Shown: positions 1 to 9,184, counted from the stretch's first letter. The stretch is 64,000 nt of DNA from Janthinobacterium sp. (GCF_009923995.1 NZ_RFSK01000028.1:1-64000), one strand, 5' to 3'. Notes: generated by a model not told the origin, from the letters alone. Numbers and translations are program-made.

Positions 1-80
1 GGGGCGGCAAATTTTTCTCTGCTGACATAGACCTTCTTTACGATAGACGCGTGCGCGACACGGCGCGACAGGGCGCTATT

Positions 81-1073
81 TTAAGCCAGCAAGGTTCGCC
101 TGAGCACATCGGCCTGCTCGCGCGCCTGGCGCGCCCGGGCGCCGTACTCGCTGGCCGCGCCCGGATGCAGCCAGGCATGTGCCTTGGCGGCCAGGTCCAG
201 GTACAGTCTTTCCTTTTCCTGCAAGGCCCGCACGGCGGCCCAGATGGCCGCTTCCGCCTTGTCGTGCTGCACTTCGCCGAGGATTTTCGCCGTGAAACCG
301 TGCCCCGTATGGCAGCGGAAGCGCTGCGGCTGCTGGCCGTGCAATTCCCATAGCGTGCCCTGGCATTCCGGGCAGGTAAACGTCGATGGCGAGGCGATCT
401 TTTCCAGTTGTTCCATGTTTCCCACTCCCCGGGCAAAACGGTTTTCCATGGCGATCCAGTGGGGCGCAGGCTGCTGCGGCTGGGCCGGCTGGGCCGATGC
501 CGGCTTGCCGCTGGCCAGCGCCAGCAGGGCCGGCGCGATCTGCGCCACCGGCAGGCGCCAGTCCACGTCCACATGGTCGATGGCGCTTTGCGGCATCGAT
601 GGCGCCACGGCCTCCGACGGCTCCTGCACCAGCACCTTGCCGCCGCAGGCCTTGATGGCTTGCAGGCCCGCCGTGCCGTCGTCCAGGTAGCCGCTGAGGA
701 TCACGCCCACGACCTTGCGCCCATACGCGGCCGCCGCGCTGCGGAACAGGGGATCGATGGCGGGACGCGTGTGGTTTTCCTTCGGTCCCCGCGTCAGTTC
801 GATGCAGGGCTGGCCGGCCGCGCTGACGACCAGCATGTGCCGGTCCGGTGGCGCCAGCAGGATGCGCCCGGGCCGCACGGGCTCGCGCTCCTCGGCAAAG
901 CGCACGGGCAAGGCGGAAGTCTTGCCGAGGATCTCGGGCAAGACGCTATGGCGCGCCCCCAGGTGCGCGACGGCCAGCACGGGGGCCGGCATGCTGGCGG
1001 GCAGCGCGGAAAAAATGGCGGACAAGGCTTCCATGCCGCCCACGGAAGCACCGATGAGTATCAACACCTCCAT
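81..1073 (-). CDS. Stand-alone CheB-type methylesterase with C-terminal Cys/His domain
   Basis: A 330-residue protein that begins directly with a CheB methylesterase fold and has no receiver domain. The GASVGG nucleophile motif (Ser10), a candidate catalytic His37 and the LDDGT segment carrying the catalytic Asp (131/132) are all visible, as is the ILLAPPDRHM segment typical of CheB. CheB removes methyl groups from, or deamidates, glutamates on chemoreceptors in the cytoplasm. After about residue 200 a second region carries CPEC and CHTGH motifs that look like a small zinc-binding module, followed by a helical tail. The ATG at 1073 is preceded by a GGGG-rich stretch that could serve as ribosome binding site. 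No other chemotaxis gene is adjacent, so it is an orphan CheB homologue whose substrate and control are unknown. Confidence 0.85.
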   Translation of the reverse strand: MEVLILIGASVGGMEALSAIFSALPASMPAPVLAVAHLGARHSVLPEILGKTSALPVRFAEEREPVRPGRILLAPPDRHMLVVSAAGQPCIELTRGPKENHTRPAIDPLFRSAAAAYGRKVVGVILSGYLDDGTAGLQAIKACGGKVLVQEPSEAVAPSMPQSAIDHVDVDWRLPVAQIAPALLALASGKPASAQPAQPQQPAPHWIAMENRFARGVGNMEQLEKIASPSTFTCPECQGTLWELHGQQPQRFRCHTGHGFTAKILGEVQHDKAEAAIWAAVRALQEKERLYLDLAAKAHAWLHPGAASEYGARARQAREQADVLRRTLLA

Positions 1074-1210
1074 GCCAGCCCCTTTCGCGCCCAGGTCCAG
1101 CAGTCATTCTGCTGTGGCTTGAAGCACGATTCCGTGCGCTGTATAACCGAGGGCACTACGACGCATCGACGCCTGGAAAAAGCGTCGCGAGCGGAAGGGA
1201 GAGGTGGCCG

Positions 1211-1246
1211 AGAAGCGCTACCGCACTCAAGTGCGGTGAGCATCGC
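1211..1246 (-). repeat. REP-like hairpin element, copy 1
   Basis: An intergenic palindromic element between the CheB-like and KfrA-like genes. Read on the minus strand it is GCGATGCTC, then a stem arm (ACCGCACT), a short turn, the complementary arm (AGTGCGGT) and a GCGCTTCT tail. A near copy occurs in plus orientation at 18401-18437, and similarity between the two continues past the core into the flanks. It is therefore part of a dispersed family and not a one-off terminator. Confidence 0.6.
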
Positions 1247-1288
1247 AAGCTACCGATACCGACGCGCAGCAGCTTCGGCCAGGCGTTC

Positions 1289-2032
1289 TCAGACCGGCGT
1301 TTTGAAGATGGGATCGACGATGAACTGCTGCGCCTTGATGCGCAGGGTGCGCTCTTCGTCCAGCTCGGCGCGCGTCTCGCCCAGCTCTTCGCGCTCCGCT
1401 TCCAGTTCCAGGCGCACCGTGGCCAGTTCCGTTTCCACGCGGGTCAGGCTTTCCAGCTTCAGCTGGGCCTGGATCAGTTCCGCGCGGGCCGCTTCGGCCG
1501 CCTCTTCCAGGCGGGGGATGCCTTCGAGCTTGAACTGTGCCTTGGCCAGGTCCATGCGCGCCTGCTCGGCCGCCTCTTCCAGGCGCGGCAAGCCTTCCAG
1601 GCGCAGCTGCGCCTTGGCCAGGTCCGTGCGGGCCTGGTTCGCCACCTGGCGCTCGCGCTCGAGTTCCTCGCGCAGGGTGGCCAGCTCGCCTGCCTGCAGG
1701 TCGAGCAATTCCTGCTGGCGTTCGTTCTCGCTAGCCAGGTCCATCAATTCCTGTTGATTGTCGTTCATCTCGGCTTCATGCGCGCTGTGGCTGGCGCTCA
1801 ACTCCTGTCCTACAAAATCGAGGATGGCCTTTTGCAGCACGGGCGACAGCTCGGCGGCAGCGGCGATCTGGCGCTGGGCGCCGGCCTTGCGGCGCTGCAG
1901 CAGCTTGCTGATGGTGCCCAGGCAGGCACCATTGCCCAGCCGCTCGCGCAAGGCGCGCACGGTGACGGCCTGGCCTTCTCCCGCCAGCGCTTCCATTGCC
2001 GCATTGATCTGTTCCGCGCTTACTTTTGCCAT
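1289..2032 (-). CDS. KfrA-like DNA-binding coiled-coil protein
   Basis: A 247-residue protein. Residues 1-50 resemble the KfrA N-terminal DNA-binding domain (helix-rich, with a VTVRALRERLG-type helix-turn-helix segment). The rest, from about residue 85, is a long charged coiled coil. Inside it are three near-perfect tandem 24-residue repeats at residues 134-157, 158-181 and 182-205, each with the pattern AR-x-(D/E)-L-x-x-AQ-x-(K/R)-LE. The ATG at 2032 (MAKVSAEQ) was chosen because it begins the conserved domain; an in-frame upstream start at 2092 would add 20 unconserved residues. KfrA proteins are known from plasmids as repressors and partition accessories. Chromosomal relatives are common in betaproteobacteria with unproven roles. 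Confidence 0.75.
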   Translation of the reverse strand: MAKVSAEQINAAMEALAGEGQAVTVRALRERLGNGACLGTISKLLQRRKAGAQRQIAAAAELSPVLQKAILDFVGQELSASHSAHEAEMNDNQQELMDLASENERQQELLDLQAGELATLREELERERQVANQARTDLAKAQLRLEGLPRLEEAAEQARMDLAKAQFKLEGIPRLEEAAEAARAELIQAQLKLESLTRVETELATVRLELEAEREELGETRAELDEERTLRIKAQQFIVDPIFKTPV

Positions 2033-2182
2033 GTCGTCCACTCTTGAATGTTGCTCAGGGTCATCTGGGACTATCTTTCCCAGGGGCATCATCTTATGCC
2101 AGCGGCGGCAAAGCGTAAAGTATTTCTCAATAGAAATTGCAATTGCACAACGGAATCGCGTGCAAGCATGCGGCCCGGCGCC

Positions 2183-2800
2183 TCATTCTTCGAGCAGGCC
2201 GTTTTCGGTCAGCATGTCCTGCACCAGTTCCAGGCGCAGCACGGGATTGTCCTGGCTCAGCAGGAGCTGTTTCTGCATGGCGCTCAGCGACAGCAGTTCG
2301 CACCAGCGGTTCGCCACCCAGCCGCACTCATCGAGCCGGTAAGGCGGCTGCAGCGGCATCTGCTCGGGCGGGATCTTTTGTTCCTGCAAGGTGCGTATCA
2401 GCGCGCCCAGCGCATCGGCCACGTTCTGCTGTTCCTGCGGGATGGGAATGATCTTATCGGGCGGCAAGGTTTCAATCCGCGCCGTCCACAAGCCGTGTTT
2501 CAGCTGTTCGCTGGCCACGATGTGAAAGCGCTGCTGGCCCATGCATTTGATTTGCAGCAAGCCGGACAGGGGCGCGGCCCAGTCGATGACGCGCGCCAGG
2601 GTGCCCACGGGGGCCAGGGTTTCCCGCTGGCCCGGCTTGCGCACTTCCGTGCCGTCCAGCAGCTGCACCACGCCGAAGGGCTGCTCGCCCATGATGCACT
2701 GGCGTATCATGTCCAGGTAGCGCACCTCAAAGATCTGCAGGGGCAGATAGCCATCGGGATACAGCACCGTATTGAGCGGGAACAAAGGTATCGAGGTCAT
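2183..2800 (-). CDS. LON substrate-binding domain protein
   Basis: A 205-residue protein that matches the stand-alone N-terminal domain of Lon protease. It starts with the characteristic IPLFPLNTVLYP strand and has the PLQIFEVRYLDM helix soon after. No AAA+ or Ser-Lys protease region follows. In Lon this domain recognises substrates. The single-domain proteins are widespread in proteobacteria and their function is largely unassigned. It lies in the same direction as the RNA helicase gene that ends downstream at 2868, but the order on the minus strand (helicase first, then this gene, 67 bases apart) allows co-transcription. Confidence 0.85.
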   Translation of the reverse strand: MTSIPLFPLNTVLYPDGYLPLQIFEVRYLDMIRQCIMGEQPFGVVQLLDGTEVRKPGQRETLAPVGTLARVIDWAAPLSGLLQIKCMGQQRFHIVASEQLKHGLWTARIETLPPDKIIPIPQEQQNVADALGALIRTLQEQKIPPEQMPLQPPYRLDECGWVANRWCELLSLSAMQKQLLLSQDNPVLRLELVQDMLTENGLLEE

Positions 2801-2867
2801 AGGCGCATGATGGCACGAATGGCATATCCGTGCAGCGCGCCTTGCCCTGCCTGGCCAGCGTTCCCGC

Positions 2868-4106
2868 TTACTTGTAGAAGCGGCGTTTTTTCGCCCGCTC
2901 GGCCGCCTTCGGCGCCAGCACTTTGACGACCTTTTTCTGGATGGTGCCGCCGGCGGACGTGCCCGGCACGCGGTGCTCCGCCTCGAAGCCCCCTTCCTCG
3001 CTGCGTTTCAGGGTTTGCCGGGTCAGCGCTTCCACGGCCGACAGCAATTCCACTTCATCGGCGCAGACGAGGGAAATCGCCTCGCCCGAGGCGCCCGCGC
3101 GGCCCGTGCGGCCGATGCGGTGAATGTAATCTTCCGCGACCGTCGGCAAGTCGAAATTGACGACGACGGGCAGCTGGTCGATGTCCAGGCCGCGGGCAGC
3201 CACGTCGGTGGCCACCAGCACCTGCACCTCGGCCGATTTGAAACGGGCCAGTGCACGCAGGCGGTTCGGCTGCGTCTTGTCGCCGTGGATGGAGTCGGCG
3301 CGCACGCCCTGCTCCAGCAAGGTGTTGACCAGTTGTTCCACGCCTTTGCGCGTCTTGACGAAGACCAGCACCTGGCCCCAGCGCTTTTTCTTCAGCAGGT
3401 GCAGGAACAGTTCCGGCTTGCGCTTCTTGTCGCACACGATGACGGATTGCTTCACGGCCTTCACCGTGCTGTTGCGCGCGCTCACCTCCACCGAGACGGG
3501 GTCCTTCAGCATGGTCTTGGCCATGGCGCGGATGGCGTCCGAGAAGGTGGCCGAGAACAGCAGGGTCTGGCGCTGCTTGGGCATGCTCATCAGCAACAAG
3601 TCCAGCTCGCGCTCGAAGCCCAGGTCCAGCATGCGGTCGGCCTCGTCCAGCACCAGGGTCTGCACCTGCTCGAACTTGACGGCGCCCTGCGTCTGCAAGT
3701 CCAGCAAGCGGCCCGGCGTGGCCACCAGCACGTCCAGGCCCTTGCGCAGCTTGCTGATCTGCGGCTCGATGGGCACGCCGCCATAGGCGACAAAGCTGCG
3801 CAGCGGCAAGTTGCCGCCATAGCTGCGGAAGCTGGCATAGACCTGTTCGGCCAGTTCGCGCGTGGGCACGAGCACGAGCACGCGCACGCACTGGGGCGCC
3901 ACCACGCCTTCCAGGGTCAGGCGCTGCAGCAGGGGCACGGCAAAGCCGGCCGTCTTGCCCGTGCCCGTCTGCGCGGCGGCCATCAAATCGCGGCCCGCCA
4001 GCACGGCCGGAATGGCTTGCGCCTGCACGGGCGTGGGCTGGGCATAGCCGAGCTCATCAAGTTTGCGGACGAGGGGATCGATCAGGCCGAGGGAGGAAAA
4101 CGTCAT
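2868..4106 (-). CDS. rhlE: DEAD-box RNA helicase, RhlE type
   Basis: A 412-residue ATP-dependent RNA helicase. All core motifs are visible: a Q-motif region before PTPVQAQAIP, Walker A AQTGTGKT, DEAD inside VLDEADRMLD, SAT, and the C-terminal HRIGRTGRAG motif VI. The tail is short and basic and ends KKRRFYK. Proteins of this group unwind RNA duplexes in ribosome assembly and RNA turnover. The start at 4106 (MTFSSLGL) matches the family's usual beginning. A longer GTG frame from 4145 is possible, and neither start has a strong ribosome binding site. The assignment to RhlE over other DEAD-box subfamilies rests on the N-terminus and short tail. Confidence 0.88.
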   Translation of the reverse strand: MTFSSLGLIDPLVRKLDELGYAQPTPVQAQAIPAVLAGRDLMAAAQTGTGKTAGFAVPLLQRLTLEGVVAPQCVRVLVLVPTRELAEQVYASFRSYGGNLPLRSFVAYGGVPIEPQISKLRKGLDVLVATPGRLLDLQTQGAVKFEQVQTLVLDEADRMLDLGFERELDLLLMSMPKQRQTLLFSATFSDAIRAMAKTMLKDPVSVEVSARNSTVKAVKQSVIVCDKKRKPELFLHLLKKKRWGQVLVFVKTRKGVEQLVNTLLEQGVRADSIHGDKTQPNRLRALARFKSAEVQVLVATDVAARGLDIDQLPVVVNFDLPTVAEDYIHRIGRTGRAGASGEAISLVCADEVELLSAVEALTRQTLKRSEEGGFEAEHRVPGTSAGGTIQKKVVKVLAPKAAERAKKRRFYK

Positions 4107-4225
4107 GGGAAAGGCAATCTTGGCAAAGGAAAAGGCGGCGCACACGGACGGGCCCTGCGCGCGATTGCCGAGATTATAGGCCAGCGGGGCTGCCGGCCAC
4201 GGTTTTCACCGATAAAACGTGTCCG

Positions 4226-6448
4226 TCAGAACTTCATTTCCATCGTGGCGCGCGCCTGCGGCGAGCTGGGCGAAATGCTGTTGCGGATGATGGTACCGCT
4301 GGGGTCCGTATAACTGCTGCTGCTTTCAAAATCCTGCGCCAGCAGGTTCGACATGGCCAGGCGCAGCTGGTTCTTCGCATCGAATTTCCACAGCGCATAG
4401 ATGTCGAGGTCGCGCCGCGGCGTCGTATAGGCGCTCTGGCGCTCGGTGATGCGCACGGGGCCGCCGTTGCGGAAATTGAAGCTGCCGCCCGTCGTCAGCA
4501 TGCCATCGGGGGTCTTGTAGTCGAGGCCAAAGTTGCCGCTGACGGGGGTTTGCTGGTCGAGCCGGTTATTCGGCCCCGGTACCTGGTCCACCTGCGACCA
4601 GTTGCGGCTGATGCTGGCGCGCAAGTCCAGCGCGGGCACGGGCGCGGCCAGCACGGCGCGCAGGGGGAACTTCGCTTCCAGCTCTACCGTCTGCGTATTC
4701 GCGCGGCCGTCGTTGACGGGCGTGGAGACCCAGCGGTCATTGATGAACAGCAAGCCCTGGCGCGTGTAGCCGTCGATGCGGCGGGCCGAGGCGCGGGCGC
4801 TGAGCAAGGCGCCTTCCGCCCAGTAATGCTCGTACGAGGCATCGATGCCCAGCGCCAGCTCCGGCTTCAGGTTCGGATTGCCCTCGCGGTCGGGCTCGCT
4901 CTGGCTATTGTTCGTGGACAGGCTGCGGCGCGGAATCAGATTGCCCGTCTGCGGCGCCTTGTAGGTGCGCGTGAGGGCCAGGCGCACCTGGTCGCCCTTG
5001 GTATCGGGCAACTTCCACAGGGTTTGCAGCAGCGGGCTCCAGACGCTGCTGCGCTGCTGCACGGCATCGAAGCTGTCGCCATCGCTGCGCGTGTCGATGC
5101 CTTCCCAGCGCACGCCCGCATACATGGACCAGCGCGGCGTGATTTCCCACTCGTCCTGCGCATACAGGGCCAGGCGCTTGATGTCGGCGTTGTAATCCTC
5201 GTCGCTGTTGACGGGCGGGCGGCCGCCAGGCAGGGCCAGCTCGCGCTGCCAGCGGTCTTCCTCGCGCCGCGTGAAGGCGCCGTCCCAGCCCATGGACAAG
5301 GCATGGCCAGGGACCCAGGGCGCCGAATACTTGCCCGTCGAAGACAGTCCCCGCTCCGACGCTTCCACCCGCACGGTGCGGTCCAGCGCCAGCCCCACGC
5401 CGTCGATGTCGCCCACGGGGCGGCCATCGGCCGTGCTGCCGCTGCCCGATGCGCCGAACTTGAGTTCGAGCTTGGCGCCCCCTTCCAGCTTGTGCACCCA
5501 GGTCAGGTCGGCACGCCCGTAACGGAAGTCATTGTCATTCTGGCTATCGGTGGTATCGTAATCGGGGCGCATGCCCAGCTCGGTTTCACTGCGGCTGTGG
5601 CTGCGGTTTTCGCTGCGCCCCGCACTGAGGAAAAACTGCGCCGTCAGGGTGTCGCCGCCGGCCAGCGTCCAGTTCAGCCTGGGCGACAGGTTGACGCCCT
5701 GGGAGCGGCCGTCGCCCGTGCCATTCACACGGCGCAGCAAGCTCTGCGCGCCATCGGGCAAATAGGCGAGATCCATGCCCGGATTGTCGTAGTGGTAATC
5801 GAAGCGGTACAGCGCGCCTGCCAGCGAATACGAAAAATTACCGTCGCGGTCGGACAACTGCACATTCAAGGTCGGCGAGAAACTCACATTGCTGCCCTGC
5901 ACGCCCAGCTTCACTTCGCGCTGCGCCGTCTTGACGGCCTTCTTCAGCACCACGTTGATGGTGCCGGCGATCGACTGCGTGCTGTATTCGGCGCTGGCCG
6001 CGTGCAGGATTTCGATGCGCTCGATGACGTCGGGCGACAGGGTATCGAGCGAAAAGCCGGCCGGCGCCCGTTCGCCATTGAGGAGGATCTGCGTGTAGCC
6101 GCTGCCCAGGCCCCGCATGCGGATCTCGCCGCCCGAACGTCCCGCCGCGCCGGAAACCGTAATGCCGGGCAGGCGCTTGAGCACGTCGGTGACATTCGTG
6201 TCGCCATACTTGAGGATTTCCTCGCTGCTGACGATCATCTTGCTGGCCGTATCATCGCGGCGCGGATCATAGCCGCTGCCCTTGACTTCCACCGTCTGCA
6301 TGGCGGGCGCCGCAGGCTTTTCCGCCTTCGGCGGCGTGGCGGCGACGGGATCGGCGGCGGATGCTTCGGATTGCTGGGCCTGGACATGGCAGGCAAACAG
6401 GACGGCGGAGGCAACAACGGTGAGGCGCAGGGTACGGCGTGGCATCAT
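4226..6448 (-). CDS. TonB-dependent outer-membrane receptor
   Basis: A 740-residue outer-membrane receptor. A signal peptide runs from MMPRRTLRLTVVASAVLFA to a likely cleavage after HVQA. A plug domain follows, with LKRLPGITV, the MRGLG segment, and the VIERIEIL...YSTQSIAGTINV stretch typical of plugs. The rest is a beta-barrel ending in an aromatic residue (MEMKF), as expected for BAM-dependent insertion. Such receptors import siderophores, vitamins or sugars with energy from TonB-ExbBD. No Fur box, regulator or periplasmic binding protein lies next to it, so the ligand cannot be named. Two adjacent ATG codons (6448 and 6445) can both serve as start. Confidence 0.9.
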   Translation of the reverse strand: MMPRRTLRLTVVASAVLFACHVQAQQSEASAADPVAATPPKAEKPAAPAMQTVEVKGSGYDPRRDDTASKMIVSSEEILKYGDTNVTDVLKRLPGITVSGAAGRSGGEIRMRGLGSGYTQILLNGERAPAGFSLDTLSPDVIERIEILHAASAEYSTQSIAGTINVVLKKAVKTAQREVKLGVQGSNVSFSPTLNVQLSDRDGNFSYSLAGALYRFDYHYDNPGMDLAYLPDGAQSLLRRVNGTGDGRSQGVNLSPRLNWTLAGGDTLTAQFFLSAGRSENRSHSRSETELGMRPDYDTTDSQNDNDFRYGRADLTWVHKLEGGAKLELKFGASGSGSTADGRPVGDIDGVGLALDRTVRVEASERGLSSTGKYSAPWVPGHALSMGWDGAFTRREEDRWQRELALPGGRPPVNSDEDYNADIKRLALYAQDEWEITPRWSMYAGVRWEGIDTRSDGDSFDAVQQRSSVWSPLLQTLWKLPDTKGDQVRLALTRTYKAPQTGNLIPRRSLSTNNSQSEPDREGNPNLKPELALGIDASYEHYWAEGALLSARASARRIDGYTRQGLLFINDRWVSTPVNDGRANTQTVELEAKFPLRAVLAAPVPALDLRASISRNWSQVDQVPGPNNRLDQQTPVSGNFGLDYKTPDGMLTTGGSFNFRNGGPVRITERQSAYTTPRRDLDIYALWKFDAKNQLRLAMSNLLAQDFESSSSYTDPSGTIIRNSISPSSPQARATMEMKF

Positions 6449-6636
6449 GACTGGGCTGAAAAAGTTGGCTGAATAAAAATGGCTAAATGCTAAAAAACAG
6501 GCAGCCGTATTTTGCGGCAATTTTGCTCTTATGGCACAGTTTCTCGAAAATATTTCCTATAGCAAATTAAATTCGGTGCAAGCCCAGGAAAGCCACCGTG
6601 CCGCGCAGCCCGTATCATTGCGCGCCACATCGCCGC

Positions 6637-6642
6637 TATAAT
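6637..6642 (+). promoter_or_regulatory. Candidate -10 box for psd
   Basis: A perfect TATAAT lies 45 bases upstream of the GTG start of psd, inside the divergent gap with the TonB receptor gene. No convincing -35 hexamer at 16-18 bases was found, so this is a weak promoter call based on position and sequence only. Confidence 0.35.
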
Positions 6643-6687
6643 GCGTTTTCATCATTGTTCCCATCCCCCCGTCAAAGGCTTCCCATC

Positions 6688-7536
6688 GTGTCTGACCGTC
6701 TTGCCGTCCTGCCCCAATATCTGCTTCCCAAGGGAGCGTTGACCAACTTCGCCGGCCGCATCGCCGGCGCCAAGGGCGGCGCCATGACCACCCGGTTGAT
6801 CCGCTGGTTCGTCGGTCGCTACAACGTCAACATGGATGAGGCGCTGGACCCGGACATCACGCACTACGCCAGCTTCAACGACTTTTTCACGCGCGCCCTG
6901 CGCCCCGATGCCCGTCCCCTCGCCAAGGCCGACTACGTCTGCCCCGTCGATGGCCGCATCAGCCAGTTCGGCACGATCGACAAGGACCAGATCTTCCAGG
7001 CCAAGGGCCACCACTTCAGCACCACGGCCCTGGTGGGCGGCGACGCGGCCCTGGCGGCCCGGTTCGAACACGGCAGCTTCGCCAACCTGTACCTGAGCCC
7101 GCGCGACTACCACCGCATCCACATGCCGTGCGACGGCCGCCTGACGCGCATGATCTATGTGCCCGGTGAACTGTTCTCCGTCAACCCGACGACGGCGCGC
7201 GGCATTCCCGGCCTGTTCGCCCGCAACGAACGCGTCGTCTGCGTCTTCGACACAGCCAATGGCCCCTTCGTCATGACCTTGGTCGGCGCCACCATCGTCG
7301 GCAGCATGGCCACCGTCTGGCACGGCGTCGTCAACCCGCCCCGCACGGGCCAGGTGCGCGACTGGAGCTATGCGAACGACAATGTCGTGCTGAAACAGGG
7401 CGAAGAACTGGGCCGCTTCCTGCTCGGCTCCACCGTCGTCATGCTGTTCCCGAAAGACACCGTGACATTCAATGGCGGCTGGCAGCCGGCCGGCCCCGTG
7501 CAGCTGGGCGAAGTCATGGGCAACCTGCCCAAGTAA
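6688..7536 (+). CDS. psd: Phosphatidylserine decarboxylase proenzyme
   Basis: A 282-residue enzyme that converts phosphatidylserine to phosphatidylethanolamine at the inner membrane. The LGST self-cleavage motif is present at residues 246-249; Ser248 becomes the pyruvoyl cofactor of the small alpha chain. Other family hallmarks are the F(N/S)xFFxR segment (NDFFTRAL), CPVDGRI, and YLSPRDYHRIHMP with its histidines. The GTG at 6688 is chosen because the protein then begins as usual for the family. The upstream frame back to 6598 is unconserved and overlaps the -10 candidate. The length is normal for a bacterial Psd. It is convergent with the LysR gene downstream, with only 17 bases between them. 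Confidence 0.95.
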   Translation: MSDRLAVLPQYLLPKGALTNFAGRIAGAKGGAMTTRLIRWFVGRYNVNMDEALDPDITHYASFNDFFTRALRPDARPLAKADYVCPVDGRISQFGTIDKDQIFQAKGHHFSTTALVGGDAALAARFEHGSFANLYLSPRDYHRIHMPCDGRLTRMIYVPGELFSVNPTTARGIPGLFARNERVVCVFDTANGPFVMTLVGATIVGSMATVWHGVVNPPRTGQVRDWSYANDNVVLKQGEELGRFLLGSTVVMLFPKDTVTFNGGWQPAGPVQLGEVMGNLPK

Positions 7537-7553
7537 AGTATCCTGACGCGCGC

Positions 7554-8459
7554 CTACACGGGCGCGTCCGTCCGGTACATTTCTTCCATCAAGTCCAGGA
7601 ACGCCCGCGTCTTGGCCGGCATCAGGCGCCGGCCGGGAAACACGGCCCAGCCCGTGACCAGCGGGAAACTCCATTCCGGCAGCACCCGCACCAGCTCCCC
7701 CGTCGCCACGTAGGCCTTGGCAAAGCGGTCCGTGCTGGCCGCGATGCCCACGCCCGTGCAGGCCATGCGCACCAGCAATTCCGGAGAATTCGCCAGCAGG
7801 CGCACGGGCAAGTCGCGCTCCCACGTCGTCTTGCCGCGGATCAAAGTCCAGTGCACGAGACCATGCACGGAACGTGGCAGGCTGAGCAAATCATGGCCAT
7901 ATAAATCGTCGGGATGCTCGGGCAAGCCGTGCACGCTCGTGTATTGCGGCGAGGCATACAGCGCCAGGGTGCTGAAGGCCACGCGGCGCGCGGCCAGGCT
8001 GGCGTCGTCGGGCAGGTTGCCCATGCGGATGGCCAGGTCGAAGTTCTCTTCCAGCAAATCCACGCGGCGCGCCGACAAGTCCAGTTCCAGCGAAATGGCC
8101 GGATAGCGGCGCACGAACTCGGCCAGCACCTGGCGCATCAGGGTATCGCCGAAGTCGGCCGGCATGGAAATGCGCAGCAGGCCGCTCGGTCCCGCCTGGC
8201 GGTGCTGCGCCAGCGCGCCGGCCGCCTCCGTTTCTTCCACCACCTTGCGCGCATGCTCGAGCAGGCTGGCGCCAAATTCCGTCAGCGCCAGCTTGCGCGT
8301 GGTGCGCAGCAGCAGCCGTTCGCCCAGCCGCGCTTCCAGCTGCGAGATGCGCCGCGACAGGGTCGACTTGGGCAAGTCCACGCGCACGGCGGCGCGCGAG
8401 AAACTGCCGCATTCGACGACGCGGGCAAACAGCAGCAAATCTCCGGGATCGATATCCAT
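7554..8459 (-). CDS. LysR-family transcriptional regulator
   Basis: A 301-residue regulator. It has an N-terminal winged helix-turn-helix (residues about 5-62, including FSRAAVRVDLPKSTLSRRI and LEARLGERLL) and a C-terminal effector-binding domain of the CrgA/AaeR-like subgroup, which keeps the EENFDLAIRMG segment. It is transcribed away from the azoreductase gene across a 125-base gap. This is the classical arrangement in which a LysR protein controls the divergent operon, here azoR-pirin. The inducer is not predictable from sequence. Confidence 0.92.
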   Translation of the reverse strand: MDIDPGDLLLFARVVECGSFSRAAVRVDLPKSTLSRRISQLEARLGERLLLRTTRKLALTEFGASLLEHARKVVEETEAAGALAQHRQAGPSGLLRISMPADFGDTLMRQVLAEFVRRYPAISLELDLSARRVDLLEENFDLAIRMGNLPDDASLAARRVAFSTLALYASPQYTSVHGLPEHPDDLYGHDLLSLPRSVHGLVHWTLIRGKTTWERDLPVRLLANSPELLVRMACTGVGIAASTDRFAKAYVATGELVRVLPEWSFPLVTGWAVFPGRRLMPAKTRAFLDLMEEMYRTDAPV

Positions 8460-8584
8460 ATCCTTACCTTTACACTCGATTGTTCCACTGATGGATTAAT
8501 GTTATCCATTTTAACGGCTTCCGCATCGATTTTGGAATTGCTATAGTTCATCCATCGCAAGACACCTCACAACGGAGAAACAAG
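8460..8584. promoter_or_regulatory. Divergent LysR-azoR control region
   Basis: A 125-base AT-richer gap between the divergent LysR and azoreductase genes. It contains a TATAGT hexamer near 8542 that could be the -10 box of azoR, and an ACAACGGAGAAACA ribosome binding stretch just before the azoR start. Dyads of the T-N11-A type, expected for LysR sites, cannot be assigned with confidence by eye. Confidence 0.4.
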
Positions 8585-9184
8585 ATGAACATCCTGCAAA
8601 TCAATTCCAGCGCCCGCAGCACCGGTTCCGCCTCGACCCGCTTGGCCGATGCCATCGTTGCCCGCGTGCAAGCAGCCAACCCTGAAGCCACCCTGGCACG
8701 CCGCGACCTGGCCGCCGAACCGCATCCTGTGCTCGACGAGCCGACTCTGCAGGCGCTGTTCACGCCAGCCGACCAGCGCACGCCGGAACAGGCAGCCCGC
8801 ATCGCCCTGGACGACGCCCTGATTGCCCAGGTACAAGCGGCCGACGTCATCGTCATCGGCGCGCCCATGTACAACTTCGGCATCACCGTGCAGCTGAAGA
8901 GCTGGTTCGACGCGATTGCCCGCGCCAACGTCACCTTCAAGTACACGGAAACCGGCCCCGTGGGCCTGTTGACCGGCAAGAAAGTCTACGTGGGCCTGTC
9001 CCGCGGCGGCCTGCACCGCGATAGCGCGCACGACAGCCAGGTGCCTTACCTGAACACCATGTTCGGTTTCCTGGGCATGACGGACGTGCAATACGTGTAT
9101 TCCGAAGGCATGGGCATGGGTCCGGAAGCCGTGGCCAAGGCGCAAGCCCAGGCGGACGCCGAGATCAACGCGATTCTGGTGTAA
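8585..9184 (+). CDS. azoR: FMN-dependent NADH:quinone/azo reductase
   Basis: A 199-residue flavodoxin-fold oxidoreductase of the AzoR family. It begins [12 protein letters not shown], the FMN phosphate-binding loop, and carries [18 protein letters not shown], the family signature that contacts FMN. These cytoplasmic dimers reduce quinones by two electrons and will also cleave azo dyes, so the usual physiological role is resistance to electrophilic quinone stress. A GGAGAAACA ribosome binding site precedes the ATG. The pirin gene follows 57 bases later on the same strand, and the LysR gene is divergent. Together they suggest a small stress-responsive operon. Confidence 0.93.
   Translation: MNILQINSSARSTGSASTRLADAIVARVQAANPEATLARRDLAAEPHPVLDEPTLQALFTPADQRTPEQAARIALDDALIAQVQAADVIVIGAPMYNFGITVQLKSWFDAIARANVTFKYTETGPVGLLTGKKVYVGLSRGGLHRDSAHDSQVPYLNTMFGFLGMTDVQYVYSEGMGMGPEAVAKAQAQADAEINAILV

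Noticed and set aside
1418-1633. Tandem 72-base units as a CRISPR or satellite repeat
   Set aside because: They are in frame, in the coding part of a coiled-coil protein, with no spacers.
408-6472. Long open frames on the plus strand opposite the CheB, KfrA, RhlE and TonB-receptor genes
   Set aside because: They are antisense shadows of GC-rich coding sequence; the proteins are His/Arg/Gln-rich with no domain pattern and no ribosome binding sites.
7537-7575. Hairpin at the psd-LysR junction as a terminator
   Set aside because: The GACGCG/CGCGTC stem is imperfect, lies partly inside the LysR coding end, and has no T-run.
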